Source: Montifringilla adamsi (Eukaryota > Chordata > Aves > Passeriformes > Passeridae). Taken from it: a DNA stretch of 64,000 bases. The DNA lies in assembly GCA_017590115.1 (NCBI GenBank), contig JAGGNK010006448.1, forward strand, positions 14,137,860-14,201,859. The letters run 5' to 3'. Below the pieces are notes generated by a model that was given only the letters and a program-made list of their open reading frames with translations, searched no databases and was not told the origin of the DNA. Both the position numbers and the translations under genes were made by a program. Positions 1 to 11,743 of the stretch are shown here, in pieces (position 1 is the first letter of the stretch; each line of letters starts with the position of its first letter).

Positions 1-1199
1 TGTCATATGAAAAGTCAATTGCATTCAGTGGCAGTTATGCCTTAAATTTTAGCCTTCTTGTTTTCCAGATTCTGTACTGCATTAGTGTGTAACTCTGAAC
101 TTCACATAAAGTGTTAGCAAGTTGTCTTCACAGTTTAGTTGGATAAAACAATCCTTTTCCAGCCTGAGAACCAAGGACACCGCTGCAGCTTCGTGGCCAA
201 AAAGTATTAACAACAGCAAACCGAGGAGAGCAATATGGGAGGGTGGGACTTCATAGCCTCAAGCTGTAATTGGACAACTAACCCAAATATGTAAATGGAC
301 CAAAACGTAGAAAAGTGTGAAAACTTGTGTCCCAGCATCTATCTTGGGTGGAGCAACAGCCAGGCCCTTGCACTGCCCAAGGTGTACCCTGAGAGAGCCT
401 TTTAAGAAATACCTTCTTTATTTCCTTTCACTCTGTCTAGCCTCTGTTCTAGGTAGCCTCTCAAGGCATCAGTAGGATCATTTGAGATCTGCCTAAGACA
501 ATTGTGAAATTGCCTCTCAGAAAGCTGGGAACTTCAGACATATTGGTGTGAGATCTAGCTTCTAGCAGGCTGCATTCCAATGTCTGAGAACCTGGAGTAC
601 CCACTCGGTCAAGGACTTTTTCAGTCTTTTATTTTACGTATAAAAGTGAACTTAGAAGCCATCAGTCAGTGCATGAACAGGCAACTCAGAATACTTGAGA
701 ATACACTCAGAGACAGCTAAAACTTCCTTCCAGTCACATCAGCTCTTCAACCTGCTCAGTCTTTGACACTGCTAAGGAGAACACTGTCCCTTCCCAAACC
801 CCAGTTCTCCCAAGCCATCCACCTTAAAACTGAACTCACTACTGGGGGACAAGGTTTCTCTTCAAACTCAATCCCCTGGGACATATTTATTACCAAAAAT
901 CTGTAAGCATCCCTTGCATTCCCCTTCTGTATTCAGGTATGTCTTGTATTTACAGACACAAACTGAAACTAAAATTTATCACCCCAAGTCTCAGGGCTTT
1001 TTTTACTTATTTCCAGAAACTCTATGGAAACTTGATTTAGCTACAGATGTAGGGAGGAAGAGCTAAATTAATACCAGGAAACAGCTTGATGAGTGGAAGC
1101 TCTCTTTGATGCAATCCAAAGTGTGCTCTGTAAATAATAAGTGAGAGGTTCTGGCTATGCTAGACTGACATGGAAGAACAGAAGTCATTAGAAACAGAA

Positions 1200-1218
1200 C
1201 AATCTGGCAGCCAGATTG
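1200..1218. repeat. Short perfect hairpin (8-bp stem, 3-nt loop)
   Basis: CAATCTGG is followed by CAG and then its exact reverse complement CCAGATTG. A stem this short can arise by chance in 64 kb. Confidence 0.5.
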
Positions 1219-1561
1219 CTGTGAACCGTAGCTCCTTTGCTAATATTCTCTATAGAGACAGAGCCATCCTTTCTGGGCCTTAAAGCTCAATGACAAACAA
1301 TGTACATATAATAATTTATTGTCAAGAAAAGAGGAAAGTTTAAAGTTATGGTTGCGGTTTTACACATGTGGAATAGGGTACTATACCACTCTCTAAGCAT
1401 CACTCATATCAGTAAGTTTCTTGGTGGTTTTGTTTGCTATTGTGTCATACAAAATAATAGTGCTTTGATGCCACTCACAATTTTTAAATTAACTGCTAAA
1501 ACCTTGGATACAGACAGATCAACTTTGCATTGAATCAGTTTTTAAAATAAATTTCCTAATT

Positions 1562-1577
1562 AAAAAAAAAAAAAAAA
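1562..1577 (+). repeat. Poly-A run
   Basis: Sixteen uninterrupted A residues. No retroelement body is recognisable just upstream, so I do not call it a retroposon tail. Confidence 0.8.
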
Positions 1578-2250
1578 GATTACCAACAGCAGCAGACCTG
1601 GATCTGAACGGCATATAGATATTTCTAAATCTGATGGGTTTTATTTTCCCAAGACAGAAAAACAATTTTGTTTCAAACCAGAATCTTTTAACTGAAAATG
1701 TATGCAAAAAAAAAAAGGATTAAAAATATTTTATCTGATAAGGCACCTGAGCAAAATTTATTTCTGAAATTATTTATGATTATAAGTGAGCACATTTATG
1801 TGTGGCACTGTTGGCAATTTAAACCTTGACTGCTTCTTACATGCTTCACAAGACCTGAGATTTTCTGAAGCACAGACAATCATTACCACTTCCAGTTTAT
1901 TTTCAAAATATTATTTTCTGATCCCCTTGATTTATGACCCATAACATTCAAACTTTCCTTCTACAAGATGTTAATCTATCAATGGTCTACAGAGGCTCAA
2001 ATACGAATATCAGTAGTTCACTGACAAAGCTTAAGCAATTTAACTCTCAGACTCAAAAAGTTTTTCCAAGGATCATCACAGGACATAATTTCTTACAGTT
2101 TTACTTAAAAATATTTATTTAATAATTATGCTTTAGAAAGGCATAGATTTATACATAAAATTAAACACACAGTAACACACAATTTTCCCACTGCCAAAGG
2201 TGAAATGTAAGACTGAGTATAGAAAACAAAAGTTCAGAGAGCCTGTCAGG

Positions 2251-2284
2251 AGTGAATCTAAATGAAAAGTGAATCTAAATGAAA
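2251..2284. repeat. Perfect 17-bp tandem duplication
   Basis: The unit AGTGAATCTAAATGAAA occurs twice head to tail with no mismatch, which suggests a recent slippage-type duplication. Confidence 0.85.
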
Positions 2285-3875
2285 CTCCAAGATGAACTGG
2301 AGTAAGAAAATGTGTCTTTAAAAGTCCTCTGAATTTTTTACAAGGATAAAGGAATTAAGGTTTTATACATGTATACTGACACATGTGAAAACACACAAAT
2401 GAAGGAGAGATCAGAAAATAATATAAACTAAGATGTTGTTCAGAGAAATCTGTGACCAATTTAGTGATCTAAGCAAATCTACTGTTACTAAATTAAGACT
2501 GTTTTCTTTATTCCAAGTATTCAAGAAAACAAATGAAGCAACAGAAAAGCTTTTTTGAACTGAAAGAACAGATCTCTTTTGCAGACTGAAATATAAGTTG
2601 GCCATTTTTTCTATAAAAATAATAGTAAATGACAGAAATTTCCAGAAAATTGTACTTACTTATTTAAAAAAGAAAAAGAAAAAAAAAATTGAAGAGTATC
2701 GTACCCTTACAAATCAACAAACCTGATCTTACTGAAATGGAACTCTATATCCTAACTTATGATACACAGCAAAGTTAGAGCAAATATTTTAACAACTTCA
2801 GTCATCACTAGCTACTTGGCAATAGACAAGAAGGAATAGTAGAATATCTAAGGAAAGACAGAGTGATTATTCATGGAGAAGCCTTGCTGTGCCTTTTTCT
2901 GATTCTCTCCAAACAAAAACAAGGACATTTTGTTCTCATACAAAAATTAAGGTAGATTAGAGGATTTGCTGGGAAAATCCCCTTCATAAGACAGTTACCT
3001 TAACATGAATTGTCTCAGAGTTTCAGTTAATAGTGGTATTCAGGACCCTGCACATACAGGCTTTTTTCCAATGTTTATCCAGATTCTGAGCTGCTGAATA
3101 CAAGACCCCATTCCTCTTGCACTGGCCTTAAAAGTATCTTTTAGATTTTTATTCCTAAACTTGATTCTGCCTCTCTGAAATGTACCTCTGATGCTTCAAA
3201 CACAATGAAGTATTTAAGTTCTTATAGAGGTTTATACCAACAAAAAAAGTTTGAGAAAAGCTTTTTAGAAAAGAAATTTTCTAAGTTATTTAAAAAGTTA
3301 TCAGCTTTCTGTAGTTAATAAGTGGCTGTTTGAAATAGGCTTTCTATATTCCGGCATAAGCTGAAATATCCTGGATTTCCTTTCTTTCCTGCTTATAGTG
3401 CTCATGCCCATCAGAAATCTTTGGGCCATTTAAATTTTCTCACAAAAGCCAGCAAGGGTGCTAATTAAAAGATTATGTAAAACAGTTATAATGTGAGGCA
3501 CTGTAACAACATAAATTATCAGGGATTAGCCCCTTTCATGCATTCAGTTATATATGCTGGAACTTTAATATTTTGTATTGTAGCTCTGATCATTTCTCCT
3601 GGTTATTCAGTGATGCCTGAACACATCCCAAGACAGAGCTTCTTTTTCCTCTGACTATACTTAATCAACATTCTAACATATTAACAAAATCTGTACATGT
3701 ACTTCTTTGCACACAGGGGCTCCCATAGTGACCTTAAAGCTGAGAGGAAAGTAACTGCAGATTTATTATCTAGCTAGCAGAAATTAATAATACTGTGAGC
3801 ATCTATTCTCTGTGATAAGAGCTGGCTATCTCCCTACTATTTCTCTGCAGATAAGTGGAAAGATACTTGTAAATG

Positions 3876-3897
3876 CTTCCAGCTTTTGGGCTGGAAG
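3876..3897. repeat. Short perfect hairpin (8-bp stem, 6-nt loop)
   Basis: CTTCCAGC pairs exactly with GCTGGAAG across a TTTTGG loop, with one further G-T wobble outside. No function is implied. Confidence 0.5.
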
Positions 3898-6351
3898 TGA
3901 GGAAGAGAAATGGAAGTATTAGGTGAAAATCTGGGATGCTCTATGTTTTAAAGCCCTCCCAACTTCCAATACATATTCAGAAAAAAATTAAAAGCATCAG
4001 CCATTTTCACACACACTGAGTTTGAAAGAATATTTCCATTTTAAAGCTTCTTACATTAAAATACTATATAATCCATTGGCCTTTTGTGTGAGCTTAATGC
4101 TAATTTTGTTCATTGAACTAAGTCAGCTATTAAAAAATATTCTTGATGTAGTTGTGCCATAAAACGAAACACTATACCTTATTTAGCTAAGACACAATAC
4201 ACAATTTTACTCATTCTAACCATCAGCACATGTTGACATTGCCTTAGGAAAATGAATTTTAACTTCATTTGAATTTAAAGGCAGGCTAGAGATACTGCCC
4301 TGCTCTGTGCTGCTCTGCTCCAGATAAACACAGAAGTACAAGCAAAAAGAGCCCCTCTATTTTTCCAAGATTTCCTTGTGGATACTTAATTTTCAAATGT
4401 ATATTAATGACAACAAACCAACTTTTCCTAAAATGTATTTTCTTTGTCTCTTTTCTCTATTTGGTAGACAGCACCAGTAATCCTCTTGTTTCTCTGTTCC
4501 TTTACTTTGGCTTTGTTAACTTTATATTGACATCAAGAAACCACAACCTTTGCACACTGTCGAGCTTCAGTCTGTGTTATTTTTGAATTGCTAATTATTT
4601 TGTTTTAGCTTCCTTATAATCAGACCTTATTGCCTACTTTGGGGCAGAGCTTTCCTTTGGAAACCACTGAGGTACCCCCATAGTGTTATACTGCTCTGTG
4701 TATGTGGTATCTCCTCCTAGGACTGAGCCTCTGTGACAGCTGGGACAAGACAAATCCTGCAGCCCAATGGTGATCTCCATATGCTAAACATTTCTGGTTC
4801 CATCACCTATCCATCCCACCAATGGCTTCCTCCCACAATACAAAATATTAGGAGGAAATCAGTGCTGCTGCCAGCTTCAGAATATTTGTAAAGTTTTGAT
4901 GTAGAGCACAAAGCTGTACATCCTTTAATACAAATTAAACTGTATAGACTACCTAACTTTAGTATAAATAGGGCCATATTCTCAGTGACGTCCATGTAGT
5001 CTTAGTTTTGTGGTAATTATAATTATTAATACAGGAAGGGAAATGAGCTCTGAAGAACAGTAGGTAGATTTTAAAAGATGAAGAACAGTTTTTTCTGTGA
5101 TACACTCAATATTATTGTCTATTAGAGGCAATTTCCTTGCTTATCCTCTCCCTACAAAAATGGTAAATAAAGCCTAACAAACACCCTAAACCACACATTT
5201 AGAAAATTAAAATTTTATGATTACAAAAAACAATTTTAAAAAACCCCAGTATGTATTCTTTAAAAGCCAAGATCATAGAGGATCAGAACAGTCTAATTCA
5301 CTTGTAATGTTGCCTTAATTGATAACTTGACAATTAAAATTACTTGCTATTTTATGACAAATAAACACAAATGCCAGGTAATACAATCTCATTCAGAAGT
5401 TGAACATTAGAGTGACAGAAATGTTGCCCTATTCCCCTTTGCCTACTCTCCAATCAGCAGGTCGAACAGAGAGCAATAATAGTGCTTAAGCTCACCCAAA
5501 ACACATTATTATGTACTATAGTTTCCTCACTACAAGATCAAAAAAATTCCTTTATTCTTTGTGTAATACTGATTCAACTCAAGCTCCAAACAATGCTAAT
5601 ATTACTCAAATTTTTGAAAATACCCTCATGTTTATTATGACCCCTTAAGAAATCTTCAGCTAATCAAAGAAACATTGCTAAGACAACACTGTGGGAATCT
5701 GGAGTGGGAGATCATGCAGAAATGTATATAACGCATACAAGCTTTAAGAACTCTTTAAGGATTCAGATTTGCAGTTGATACAGATTTATAACAACAGAAG
5801 ATACAAAGAACTGGACTGAGGTCACCTAAACATCACTAGAAGTTTGAAATTTAGGCTCCCTTTACATGGATCAACTTGTCCAAAGGAGACAAACACCCAC
5901 CAAGACTTTGGAAAAATCTCACCACCCTCTAGTGATTATAACTAAATCTGTGCTCCTAAGAATTAGTTAAAACAAGAGGGAAGCATTCAACAGCTTTGGT
6001 ACATTTTTTTTGCATCCAGCTTCTTACAAGGAACCTTCTGATCTCAATTTAGGTTCAAAAGCTGTCCCTTTTTCACAGTCCACGTCAAGATTTTACAGCT
6101 TATTTTGTCCAACCTGCAGATAGGTTAACCTTACTCTTTCAATCCTGTATCTTGCTAACTATTCCTTCTCTTCTTTTCTGGAGATCTCTCTCCCCAGGCA
6201 TGAGAGAGATACTGCAGAAGCTGTTCTTTCTCTGCTGAAGACCAGGTTCAGGCCAGAATCAGAGAAGACATGAAGCAGGGTGAAGCTGCTTTGCCTTGGA
6301 GCACTCGTGATGTGTCAAGCTGCGGTTGGCACAGTGCCATTTGTGTGCTGA

Positions 6352-6400
6352 GTCATAGAACAGCTCAGGTTGGAAAAGACATTTAAAACCATCAAGCTGG
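6352..6400 (-). mobile_element. CR1 LINE 3'-tail fragment, inverted
   Basis: The stretch reading AGTCATAGAACAGCTCAGG, then a GTTGGAAAAGAC-like and an ACCATCAAG-like block, matches the reverse complement of the avian CR1 3' end (typical form: tcatagaatggctcaggttgg...). About 50 bp are recognisable, so this is a severely 5'-truncated copy inserted in minus orientation. Subfamily cannot be named by eye. Confidence 0.7.
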
Positions 6401-9400
6401 TATGAAACAGGAGAGGGAACACTGATTTGTTTAGCACAGTCAACTTGTATTTGTGCTTATATGGTCACAAATGTCATAACTTTCTGTAGTTACAGTACAA
6501 AGATATTCAAATGAAAAGTGCAGAGAGAAATTAAAATCCATTAGCTGCATCTATTTGAGCTAAATAATTTCCCATGGAAATCATTGCATTCAAATCTTGC
6601 AAGAGTCATTTTCAGTACAACATCTGGACATGCTAGATTCATTGTAAGAAGACCTCAAGGATTAAGGGACAACACTAATGATTTATTTTCATTTTATTTT
6701 TTTTTACTATCCTGAGCAGTAAGGTAGATAAACAACCTTTGAGGATTATTATGCTCTTGGTTAATTCAGTAATACTTTTCTAATAACCTGAGTTATTAAT
6801 CTTTGTGAATCACAGGCCATCAGACATGCTTCCAGTACTTAACAGTGACAGAAATTATTGAATGTGTTTTCTGTCTCACTACCTTCTGCCTCCAATATTT
6901 TGCCTTCTCTTGCTTTTTCCCTCCACCTACAATCTTTGCCTCTCCCTTCAGAATTCTAAATACTGTAAGTTATTCGTCCATCATCTAAGGGATTTTTAGA
7001 CCAAGCACTCACTGGGCAGGGTGAAGAATTGCCCTACCAATAGGAAATGAAAGCCAGGAAACCTCTCTTTCTTTTGTTACAAGGCTACCAACTTGCCTTC
7101 TGCTCCCTTCTCTTAGAAGGTATTTTCTGCACAGGGGTACAGCCTGAACAGAAGAAAGAGATGGTCCCTTCTCATTGCCTGGTTTGTAAACTGCCATTCC
7201 CAAACCCTTCCTGTTTGTAAAAGACGTGTAGCCAAGACCACTTTGTCTATACAAACATCTATATATGTCTACCTATAGTCCAAAGCAAGCAAATTTATAA
7301 CTGAAGAGGCTATTTTAAAAATGAGCATAATTTTATTCTGTGCTAGCTGTGCACCATGGCAGGAGAATTAAATAAATCTAATGTTTAAAGTAACAAAGAA
7401 AGTTCTGTGCCCAACCTCCAGAAAAGGATCTGGCTATAAATATCAAGTGAACAAATACAGACAATTCCTGAGTAGTTTATAGCACTATTGAAGAAAAGAA
7501 CTAAAATTTTATTTTGTTAGTACAGACAAGAAACTACAGATGAAACAAATTTTATTCACAAAACTTTTTTGCTTGACAGGGATACTGCCTTTGCACTCGA
7601 ATATCAGTAAAATTTCATGTTTAAAAGTTGCATGAAAAAATGGAGTATTTTCATTTTAGTTAAACAAACAAGAATTAAAAGAAAAAATGCTTGAAAGTAA
7701 CTAATGCTCAGGGGTGACAACTCTGCAACTTATTACACGTGGAGTTGACATGGCTTTAAAACTAATTTTAAATTGGACACACAACAATCAAGGGATCTAA
7801 TTCGCTGGTCATTTGTGAAAATCTCAACTGTCCATACTGCCTATAAAAGGTTTGTAATATCAGCCACTATTTTGAATATCATAAAATAAATATCTACAAT
7901 ATTTTTGGATGCAAAAGCAATTGTCTTTTGACATTATTCCCTTGTTGTTGTGGAAAGATGATGTTACTCTGGTTTAAACAAAATTTTATCTGAATGCAGG
8001 GTTTAATATGTTAGCATACAAAAAGATTATATTCTACTTAGCAGAAAACCAGCAAACCTTTTTTTTTTTTTCATTTTTTGACATGGCCTAACAGCAAAAG
8101 GTGTAAATTCAAGGATTACTGCCAGATGCCTGTGTTAGAAGCCATTTAATGAGAAAGATTCACAGCAGGTGCCTTAACCATTAACAAACCCAAGAGCTAC
8201 AAATCTAACATTGACAGGCAATTTGGGAACATCTAGGTATTCCTCACTTCTTGCACATAACAGTGCAGTAGAAGCAAAACTAATTGCCATGTCGATGTCA
8301 GCAAGATGCAAAAAGAAGTGGCAATGATTAGTCAGTGAATGCTCCCACCAAGACACTCAGTATTTTCAGACAACTTGTCCCCTCTTATGCAACTTATCCT
8401 TAGCTTTGAAATTCTGGAAGGGGCAATAAACAGAACTCAGAAATCAAGAACCAGGAATAGGGATCCATCTCTTGTTTTGAAAGTGATTAGAGGTATAGAA
8501 ATGCAACTTCCTGGTCACAGAAGATATAGTCATTCTGTGGAGATGAAAGGTCCTAGCCAAGAGCACATTTCTCTTTGCACTTGCTCTGTGTCTGTTTAGA
8601 TAGATATTCAGTTCCTGAACAAAATGCAGTTTCCTTTTACATTGATTTATCCACTAGTCTCCAGCTCCCTTAGGTGACCACTGCTTCCCTCTTCCAGTGA
8701 CCAACAGCTTTAGGGGGAGTAAGAGTAGCCCACGCATCCAATAGAAAAAATGGCATTAGTTTTAGCAGGTTAATCTGCTGGATATTCATGCTGATCCTGC
8801 TCGCCATGTAGTCACAGTGCTGGAGGGCAGAGAAGAGGCATGTGAGACAACAAAGAACCTAAGTCCTCCCAGATTAATGGTTTTATAAAAGTTTGGCATA
8901 TTTTCTTAATATCTAGTGCTCTGTAAGAGGTGGTTGCCTTGCACACCTGAACTTCTGAAGTTAGTCTGGGAACTGTTAGCAGAAGTGTTACTGCTACTGG
9001 AAATCTATGACTGTAATATTCCATCACAAGGACTCTATAAACATTTAAAATAATTGAGTTGCATTTTTAAAATGAATGGAAAACTACTTTGATGAATGTT
9101 CCTGAGGTTTTTTGCAAAGAGACAGTATCTCATGCAAATATTTGGGTAATTTCAAAGTCAATGCCAGGGACATACAATGATTTAAAGACTTTCTGTATTG
9201 ACAGAAAGGAGATGCTGTGAACTCATGGAATTTTCAGACTATTGTATTATGTTCACAAATGTTCTTCTATAGCTCAGCATTGTGGTTACTAGATCAGCTA
9301 CTAAGTTATCTTTACAACACCAAGCTATAGAATAAATGTTAAAGCAAATTATTTTGATTTAACCTGTATATGGTCTCAGATTTCTAAGAAAATATGTAGC

Positions 9401-9599
9401 AGTCTGGCCCAAGTCTCGGTCATGACATCTACTTGACAGGGCTTTTGAGGTTTGACCTCTGATACTTGACACAAAAACTGCCATTCCATGGGACAAGTCC
9501 TGTGAAGATCTGTGGTTCTGTGGTCCTGTCTTGGTTTTCCCTATGTAGCAAATGAACTTTAGTGGCTTTAGTAACCTACTTATGAATTCAGATAATTTA
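6401..9599. other. Non-coding stretch, no gene seen
   Basis: Frames here reach about 86 codons but show no family resemblance and no strong splice borders. A 13-T run lies at 8059-8071. Nothing else stands out. Confidence 0.55.
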
Positions 9600-9903
9600 T
9601 AGGAAGCTGTAGAAAGGTGGGGTTTGGCTTCTTCTCTGAAGGCGTAAGTGACAGGACAAGAAGAAATGGCCTCAAGCTGTGCCACAGGAGGTTGAGGTTG
9701 GACATCAGGAAGAATTTCTCCACTGAAAGGAAGCATTGCAATGGCCTGCTGAGGAAAGTGATGGAGGCGTCATCCCTGGAAGAATTCAAGAAACTACTGG
9801 ACATGTCCCTTAATTCTGTGGTGTAGTTGATGTGGTGGGGTTCATCCAGGGATTGAACTCTATGATCTTGGAGGTCTTTTCCAACCTTCATGATTCTATG
9901 ATT
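9600..9903 (+). mobile_element. CR1 LINE 3' end (5'-truncated)
   Basis: Blocks in the correct CR1 order are visible: GACAGGACAAGAAG, then ATGGCCTCAAGCTGTGCC, GGTTGGACATCAGGAAGAAT, TTCTCCACTGAAAGG, a CATCCCTGGAAGAATTCAAG block, GATCTTGGAGGTCTTTTCCA, and a terminal ATTCTATGATT octamer tail. These are the 3' end of the reverse-transcriptase region and 3' UTR of an avian CR1 element. It keeps only about 0.3 kb, the usual dead-on-arrival form, and carries frame breaks. The open frames over it (both strands, up to 125 codons) are remnants or shadows. Confidence 0.93.
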
Positions 9904-11439
9904 GTCTTAAACACTGACCTGTTTCCCAATTATTTCAAACACGCAGATTCAATGAGTGGGTTGTGTGAGACACAGAAACTGCATATTTCTATTTGTTATA
10001 ATGTTGAAAACCTCTTTCATTCCAGCCCACTTCATAATAAGTGCTTATTTTTATTACAGTGATAGTACTAATGAAGTGACTTTTCATGGAATCAATAGCA
10101 AAATGTCAATGATTTTGATAGATCAGACCCAAAATAGCTGCCAATTACAGTACTCCAAATTTATTTTGAATGTGTTTAAAAATGTTTATCTCTGTTGAGG
10201 CAGTTGGGGAAGAACTGCTTGCTATTTCAGCTTGAAAATTTATTTGTGCAACAGGAAATATGAGAAAAGGATAATAAAATACTGCATTATACATGGTTTC
10301 TGATTTTCTGTTGTGGTGGATCAGGGCACATTACATGGTTAGTTTAAAGAAAACCATTAGAAATTTGTATTCAAAAGTTATATATGATGAAATTACCTTC
10401 CTTTATGAGGAAAGGTTTCCATGATGAGAAAATTTGCAGCATCTCCTCAAAAAAGGTGTGATTTTAAATGCCTGGACCCCAAGCACCAGCATGGTATGAA
10501 GTAGTAATACTGAATTTGTCTTAAGTAGTATAAATAAAAGCAGGGCAAAAAGATGCTGGATGCTTGCAAATTAATTTCATTTTTAAAAATGTATTTTGGA
10601 CAGAAATCATACTCAGGTTGCTCTGGTCAATAATTTCTAAAGCACTTTACAGGAAGTTTCCAAAGAAACTCCTCAACTCTTCCATCACATAAACAAGAAG
10701 CTCTCTTTCCTAGCAAATGGCCGTGTGTTTATCACCCCAGTTTTGAGCCTCTCAGCTGAGGCCAAGCCTGTCAAAGGCAGGCTCCTGAGGCAATGCCTTT
10801 AGGGTAACAATCTATCCACCAACACTTGCAAAGGCTGATAATCTCCAGTTTGGAAGGCCAACCCAAAATCCTTGCCCAAGGTTAACAATGTCATTCATGC
10901 TACGGGACAGTAAAAATCACTGAGTCCTTTTCCTTTTGCTGTACCCATACAAATTCCCAGTGTTTCATATATAAATCATACATAAACTAGTAGTCAGCAG
11001 CTTATACATAATTTCTAAAATAACCTCATGTTTTGAAAATTGAAATAAGAATGACTGGAATTAGCATTGAGAAAGATAGCCATAACAACTAATATTTAAT
11101 GGAATAGTTGCCTATGTAAATTAGCTCGTAAGGAAGATATAAAGAAACCTTTTGAAAAATCTAAGTTCAGCAAAATATTTATTTATAAATATTAAATATT
11201 TATTGAAAAAACTGTCTTTAAAAAATATGTCCTCACTTTTTATTGTCCAGCTATTGTACCATAATGCTCTACAAATAGAAGAAAAAAAAAAAAACAAAAA
11301 CAAAAACAAAACAACAACAAAAAAAACGAGGGGTGAGGAGGATAATTTAAATTATTATTTGTGGCAGTGGAATACATATGGTGAAAACTAAATTTAGATT
11401 GGCTGTGATCCCACATATCCCATTAATTTTGGCTTTCAG
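9904..11439. other. Non-coding stretch with A-rich block
   Basis: No gene or family-level repeat is recognised. An A-rich (CAAAA)n-like block lies at about 11282-11327. Frames on either strand across it are low-complexity. Confidence 0.55.
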
Positions 11440-11743
11440 ACACGGAAAGACTGTTTGGAACAGCCTCAGCACAGTGGGGTCCTGGCCCAAGACACAGAGG
11501 TATCAGATGAGAAGAGTAACCATGCGTAAATATTCATACACATATATAAATCAGACAGGAAGCAATGCATATAATAATCCACATATCCATTCTCCCAAGT
11601 GTCTAAAATGTCTCTCTGAAATGTATCTGCATGAAGATCAGATATTTGTCCTTAATCACAACATTCTGTTGTCTAATCAGGCACAAGAAGAGCTTATGCA
11701 CTCCACTGCTGACAGGGAAGAAATTTGTAAGCAAAATATTAAG
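11440..11743 (+). CDS. Possible internal coding exon, unknown product
   Basis: This block lies inside the longest frame of the window outside the LTR (11378-11890, 170 codons from an ATG, open back to 11351). It has good splice borders. A pyrimidine-rich acceptor ends TTTTGGCTTTCAG at 11439, and the donor reads ATTAAG|GTTAGT after 11743. The open frame spans both borders without a stop: one base completes a split codon, then 101 codons follow, ending at phase 0. The product would be hydrophilic, with a CxxC (CLKC) in the middle and a mixed-charge end. I do not recognise a domain. Parts are rich in N, Y and H, which can reflect composition alone. No partner exon was found on this strand. It could be a chance frame; treat as a lead. 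Confidence 0.2.

Larger units (their letters stand above)
1..6350. other. Non-coding AT-rich stretch, no gene seen
   Basis: Only short chance frames occur here, up to about 64 codons, dominated by residues typical of AT-rich DNA. None has convincing splice borders. I see no CR1 tail, LTR end or RNA gene. The only structure is the small hairpins, the 17-bp tandem duplication and the A-run listed separately. It could be intergenic or intronic. Confidence 0.6.

Noticed and set aside
9359..9891. 103- and 125-codon minus frames
   Set aside because: They are largely antisense to the CR1 3' end.
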